Positions 62,646-64,000 of a stretch of DNA of 64,000 nucleotides are shown in pieces (positions within the stretch are counted from its first letter, which is position 1; each line of letters starts with the position of its first letter). The notes beneath the pieces are model-generated. The model saw only the letters and a program-made list of their open reading frames with translations, did not search any database and had not been told where the DNA came from. The DNA is from Pseudorhodoferax soli. Lineage in GTDB: Bacteria; Pseudomonadota; Gammaproteobacteria; Burkholderiales; Burkholderiaceae_C. The stretch lies in assembly GCF_003337555.1 (NCBI RefSeq), contig NZ_QPJK01000001.1, positions 992,001-1,056,000 of the forward strand, given 5' to 3'. Both the position numbers and the translations under genes were made by a program.

Positions 62646-63785
62646 TCAGGCGATGCGCTCCACGAACCACCAGGACGACAGCAGGATCAGCACGCCGGAG
62701 CCACCGCGCACCACCAGCGGCTGGTACCAGCGGCGGTCGACCACGGCCTGCACCAACAGCACCCAGCCCGAAACGGCCAGCAGCTGCCCGGCCTCCACGC
62801 CCAGGTTGAAGCCGGCCAGCGCCCAGGGCAGCAGCCCGGGCGGCGCCGCCATCTCCGACAGCAAGCCAGCGAACCCGTAGCCATGCACCAGCCCGAATAC
62901 CAGCGCCAGCCGCTCGGCGCGCAGCCCGGGCACGGGCCACAGGTTGAGCACGGCGGTGGCGGCGATGGACGCGGCAATGACCGGCTCGACCCAGGCCGGC
63001 GATGCGGACGTCCAGCCCAGCGTGGCCGCGACGAGCGTGATGGAGTGGCCGATGGTGAACGCCGTGACGGTGCGCAGCAAGGACCACCAGGCCGTGCCGG
63101 CCGGCTCCGCTGGCCCGGCGGCCGTGCGGCGGCCGAGCCGCAGCCCCAGCGGCAACACCAGCGCGAGCAGGAACGCCAGGTGGTCGTAGCCCTCCAGCAG
63201 ATGCAGCATGCCGAGCATGAAGTAGTCGCGCAGCGTGGCGGCGGCACCGCGCGGGGCCGTGCCATCGGCCTGCAGCCGCAGCGGCTCGTCCATCTGCGGC
63301 GCGCGCGTGGCCAGCAGCGGCTGGCCGCCGACCTGTCCCGAAACGAGCAGGCGGTGGTTGCTGTCCTGCTCGCGCAGCAGCGTGTAGCGCCAGATGCGCG
63401 CGGTGGCGGCGCAGGCGCTGCGCGCAGTGGCACGCAGGTAGGCGCCATCGCTGCGGCGCTCCAGGCCGTCGAAGCGCCAGGCCAGCGCGCAGGCCGGGTC
63501 TTGCGCGGGTTCGGCCTCCAGCCGCGCGTGCTGCTGCAGCAGGGCCAGCACGGCGGGCGTGGCGGCCTGCACCTCGCCCCAGGTGACGAGGCCATCGGCA
63601 TCGGCGTCCAGCGGCAGCAGCAGGTCGAGGTCCTTCAGCGCGACGGACAGGGTGGCCTGCAGGCCTTCGGCGCTGTCTTGCAGATCGAGGTAGGCGTCGC
63701 TGCCCTTGTGGGCCCAGGCCGGGCCTGCCATCAACGCCCAGGTGGCCAGCAGCAGGGCCAGCCGCCGCCACCGGAGCGGGCTCAT
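62646..63785 (-). CDS. HupE/UreJ-like membrane protein with EF-hand motif
   Basis: 379 residues from the ATG at 63785. A signal peptide (LALLLATWALMAGPAWA) is followed by an extracytoplasmic part of about 160 residues that includes DADADGLVTWGE, a complete EF-hand calcium loop. The second half has about seven helices with the HupE/UreJ-2 pattern (MLGMLHLLEGYDHLAFLLAL, FTIGHSITL, VFGLVHGYGFAG), rich in His that could bind nickel or other metals. It probably handles a metal ion, but neither hydrogenase nor urease genes are in view. The start overlaps the upstream stop (ATGA). Confidence 0.8.
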   Translation of the reverse strand: MSPLRWRRLALLLATWALMAGPAWAHKGSDAYLDLQDSAEGLQATLSVALKDLDLLLPLDADADGLVTWGEVQAATPAVLALLQQHARLEAEPAQDPACALAWRFDGLERRSDGAYLRATARSACAATARIWRYTLLREQDSNHRLLVSGQVGGQPLLATRAPQMDEPLRLQADGTAPRGAAATLRDYFMLGMLHLLEGYDHLAFLLALVLPLGLRLGRRTAAGPAEPAGTAWWSLLRTVTAFTIGHSITLVAATLGWTSASPAWVEPVIAASIAATAVLNLWPVPGLRAERLALVFGLVHGYGFAGLLSEMAAPPGLLPWALAGFNLGVEAGQLLAVSGWVLLVQAVVDRRWYQPLVVRGGSGVLILLSSWWFVERIA

Positions 63786-64000
63786 GGCGTGCGCTCCACC
63801 AGGCGCCGGTCGACCAGGCCGCTGGCCTGCAGCTCCTGCCGCAGGCCGCGCAGGGCCGCATCGTCGCCGGCGCGCTGGGCGCTCTGCAGCGCCAGCCACC
63901 AGTCGATGGGCTCACGCTGCAGGGCCAGGTTGCGCCGCGCGAGCGCCAGTGCGGCGGGCGCGTCGTCGTGCAGCCACAGCGCCGCGAGGGCCTGCTCGCG
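63782..64000 (-). CDS. TPR-like repeat protein, C-terminal part
   Basis: The last 72 residues of a gene that begins beyond the window. It reads REQALAALWLHDD, APAALALARRNLALQREP, then WWLALQSAQRAGDD: paired helices with the alanine/leucine spacing of tetratricopeptide repeats. The stop overlaps the start of the HupE/UreJ-like gene, so they are co-transcribed. Partner protein unknown. Confidence 0.65.
   Translation of the reverse strand, partial: REQALAALWLHDDAPAALALARRNLALQREPIDWWLALQSAQRAGDDAALRGLRQELQASGLVDRRLVERTP

Overview
The window reads as high-GC chromosomal DNA from a betaproteobacterium of the order Burkholderiales, most likely Comamonadaceae-like. The grounds are the Bug/TctC solute receptors, the dense packing of ABC and TRAP uptake operons, the GC-rich codon use, and a short GC-rich intergenic repeat of a kind I recall from Comamonadaceae. 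I saw no rRNA, tRNA, CRISPR array, insertion sequence or phage gene.

Region by region. 0-4.4 kb: the end of a Bug receptor, a variant SRAP-domain protein lacking two catalytic residues, and a coupled chemoreceptor/diguanylate cyclase pair. 4.4-23.0 kb: a large sugar-acid (aldonate/ketoaldonate) utilisation region. It holds a 2-ketogluconate-type operon (amino-acid-type ABC importer, kguK-like kinase, kguD-like reductase, ptxS-like LacI repressor), a dgoR/dgoD-like galactonate pair, and a long operon with idnO-like and idnD-like dehydrogenases, a ManD-type dehydratase, a 2-hydroxyacid dehydrogenase and a TRAP transporter with three receptors. An exact PtxS-type palindrome lies in front of the ABC operon and a near-exact one in front of idnO, so one repressor probably controls both. 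23.1-24.1 kb: a complete Bug receptor.

24.1-28.1 kb is a patch of visibly lower GC: a frameshifted SDR gene, a YcaC-like cysteine hydrolase, an AraC-type regulator and a Tat-exported NTF2-like protein. Its regulator/NTF2/hydrolase set recurs as a paralogous module at 36.5-39.1 kb. Between the two lie a thioredoxin 2, a K+-channel-like protein, an MFS exporter with divergent AraC regulator, a nitroreductase, a lipoprotein-like esterase and a complete kynurenine operon (kynB-kynU-kynA) for tryptophan breakdown.

39.6-62.3 kb is a supercluster for amide, ureide or N-heterocycle compounds. It contains an amidase, a PuuE-like deacetylase, three deaminase-type amidohydrolases, a dihydropyrimidinase, a CMP/guanine-deaminase-like protein, two Asp/Glu-racemase-like proteins without the usual cysteines, an arylmalonate-decarboxylase-like protein, two SDR-fold enzymes and three ABC importers from three different families (polar amino acid, polyamine-like, nitrate/taurine-like). 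A GntR regulator sits in the middle, and a repeated ATTG-N4-CAAW box precedes the polyamine-type transporter, one amidohydrolase and the taurine-type transporter operon, suggesting one regulon. The window closes with a YkgJ-like metal-cluster protein, a HupE/UreJ-like membrane protein with an EF-hand motif, and the end of a TPR-like gene.
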